Positions 4,350 through 5,152 of a DNA stretch of 5,152 nucleotides are shown here, one piece after another. The position numbers and the translations under genes were made by a program. Every line of letters starts with the position of its first letter. Within the stretch, counting starts at the first letter, position 1. The notes under the pieces are model-generated. The model was not told where the DNA came from. It saw only the letters and a program-made list of their open reading frames with translations, and ran no database searches. Source of the DNA: Alphaproteobacteria bacterium (GTDB lineage Bacteria; Pseudomonadota; Alphaproteobacteria; Rickettsiales; SXRF01); the NCBI GenBank assembly GCA_019243895.1, contig JAFATP010000145.1, forward strand, positions 1 to 5,152. Direction: 5' to 3'.

Positions 4350-5152
4350 CTAAATTCCTGAAGTGGATGCCGCCGAACTCGCGCCGCTGGACGAGCTTGA
4401 GCTGGCGGACGCCGCAGCCGCGGCTGCACCGGAACTGGAAGAGCTGGGAGAACTGGAAGAACTGGATGAGCTTGAGGAACTGGATGAGCTCGAGGAACTC
4501 GCACTCGCGGCGGCGGATGCCGCGGCAGCACTGGAGCTGGATGAGCTTGAGCTGGAAGAACTTGAGGAACTGGAGCTTGATGAGCTGGAAGAGCTGGGGC
4601 TTGATGAGCTGGAAGAGCTGGGGCTTGATGAGCTGGAGCTGGACGAACTCGAGGAGGAGGACGCGTTGGGGCAGGTTGCACCCATGCAGCAGGTGTTTTG
4701 TATTGGCCCTTGCACCAGCGCAACGCCGCCGAATTTAGTATCGCGGCTTTTATACACAAAGGGATTGGCGAAATGCACGTTGAAGTTGCTGTCCACAAAT
4801 GCATTGGCGAGCGCATCGGGATCAGTCGAATGGGCATTCATGCGTCCGCTTACGGTGCTCCCGTTGGCAGGAAAAGCGCCATGTCCCCCAGGGCCCTCGC
4901 TGATGTAGAGCACCATTGTCTGTGCCACCAGCTTTCCGTTGGTTGCGGCGCTTTTGATAATAACATTGCCGAATACGAATCCCTTGGCGATACAACTAGC
5001 CGAGGCGGTGGCACGTTGGTCCACCACATACATAAGACGCCGCCCCCAGGCGTCTAATCCATCCTCGGCGGTCAGACCGAGTGGTATCAGCGGCACGGTG
5101 CCGGCAACCAAATGATCGGGCGCGTCCACAAAATCGGCTGAGAATGTGCCGA
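4350..5152 (-). CDS. prepilin-like protein with C-terminal poly-serine tail (5' end outside window)
   Basis: The frame is open to the right edge: seven in-frame codons precede the GTG at 5129, so the true start lies outside. About 266 residues are visible. The globular part contains PLGLTAEDGLDAWGRRLMYVVDQ, which resembles the conserved LGL...D-WG-R--Y-VD segment of minor prepilin/pseudopilin-like proteins. If so, the missing N-terminus should carry a type III signal peptide and one hydrophobic helix. A cysteine cluster, NTCCMGATCPN, precedes about 103 C-terminal residues that are nearly all Ser, interspersed with Ala, Pro and Gly, ending STSGI. The serines use both TCN and AGY codons. The product is probably exported or cell-surface. 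The continuous unique sequence upstream of the tail establishes this frame as the real one. The prepilin assignment is from pattern memory and moderate only. Confidence 0.75.
   Translation of the reverse strand, partial: GTFSADFVDAPDHLVAGTVPLIPLGLTAEDGLDAWGRRLMYVVDQRATASASCIAKGFVFGNVIIKSAATNGKLVAQTMVLYISEGPGGHGAFPANGSTVSGRMNAHSTDPDALANAFVDSNFNVHFANPFVYKSRDTKFGGVALVQGPIQNTCCMGATCPNASSSSSSSSSSSSSPSSSSSSSPSSSSSSSSSSSSSSSSSSSSSSAAAASAAASASSSSSSSSSSSSSSSSSPSSSSSGAAAAAASASSSSSSGASSAASTSGI
4380..4661. repeat. low-complexity minisatellite encoding the poly-serine tail
   Basis: Imperfect tandem units have lengths in multiples of three. Two 18-bp copies of CTGGATGAGCTYGAGGAA lie at 4462-4479 and 4480-4497. 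Nearly three 24-bp copies built on CTTGATGAGCTGGAAGAGCTG lie at about 4573-4641. An Ala-coding GC-rich interruption occurs near 4501-4530. Because the units are multiples of three and lack stops in several frames, long spurious frames appear on both strands: a Leu/Glu/Asp-rich one on plus, and a Pro/Ala/His-rich one on minus. Confidence 0.85.

Noticed and set aside
4380..4661. CRISPR-like array
   Set aside because: Units are contiguous, multiples of three, and coding, with no unique spacers.
4316..4837. Pro/Ala/His-rich 173-codon minus-strand frame
   Set aside because: It is a frame-shifted reading of the same gene. Its non-repeat part is not protein-like.
4363..4908. Plus-strand acidic Leu/Glu repeat protein
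   Set aside because: It is a by-product of the poly-serine minisatellite. The unique sequence beyond the repeat supports the minus-strand frame instead.

Overview
The window looks like chromosomal DNA from an alphaproteobacterium. The pointers are a moderately GC-rich composition, a small coiled-coil plus winged-helix protein of a type I associate with alphaproteobacterial accessory DNA, a CsbD-like stress protein, and a long ICMT-type membrane protein. I cannot place it to genus. No complete mobile element, CRISPR array or rRNA gene is visible.

Layout, left to right. A complete tRNA-Leu(UAA) gene with an encoded CCA end (59-146) is followed directly by an imperfect hairpin. Positions 258-1008 form a small-gene islet. 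It holds a 76-residue minus-strand hypothetical with a good ribosome binding site, an extended -10 promoter and a nested palindrome in its leader. It also holds a possible 51-codon plus-strand gene with a near-perfect Shine-Dalgarno, and a minus-strand wHTH protein that appears shortened by a one-base frameshift. A textbook intrinsic terminator (1173-1202) ends the minus-strand csbD-like gene (1219-1395). The intergenic region beyond it contains three TTGCGG hexamers spaced exactly 18 bp apart.

Two larger plus-strand genes follow. The first encodes an unrecognised protein of about 460 residues with several weakly hydrophobic segments. The second, 63 nt later, encodes a 432-residue polytopic membrane protein whose C-terminal third looks like an isoprenylcysteine carboxyl methyltransferase/PEMT-type methyltransferase. 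They may be co-transcribed. The second gene has an odd start region: a GTG codon 18 nt after the Shine-Dalgarno, with a two-codon mini-ORF between them.

Converging on it from the right edge is a minus-strand gene, cut at its 5' end by the window. Its globular part resembles minor prepilin-like proteins, and it ends in a cysteine cluster and about 100 residues that are almost entirely serine with some alanine. The tail is encoded by an 18/24-bp minisatellite whose reading frames stay open on both strands, which creates misleading shadow ORFs.

No shared pathway is evident. The two large plus-strand genes may act together at the membrane, csbD is a standalone stress gene, and the islet next to the tRNA could be the remnant of an insertion, though I found no duplicated attachment site.
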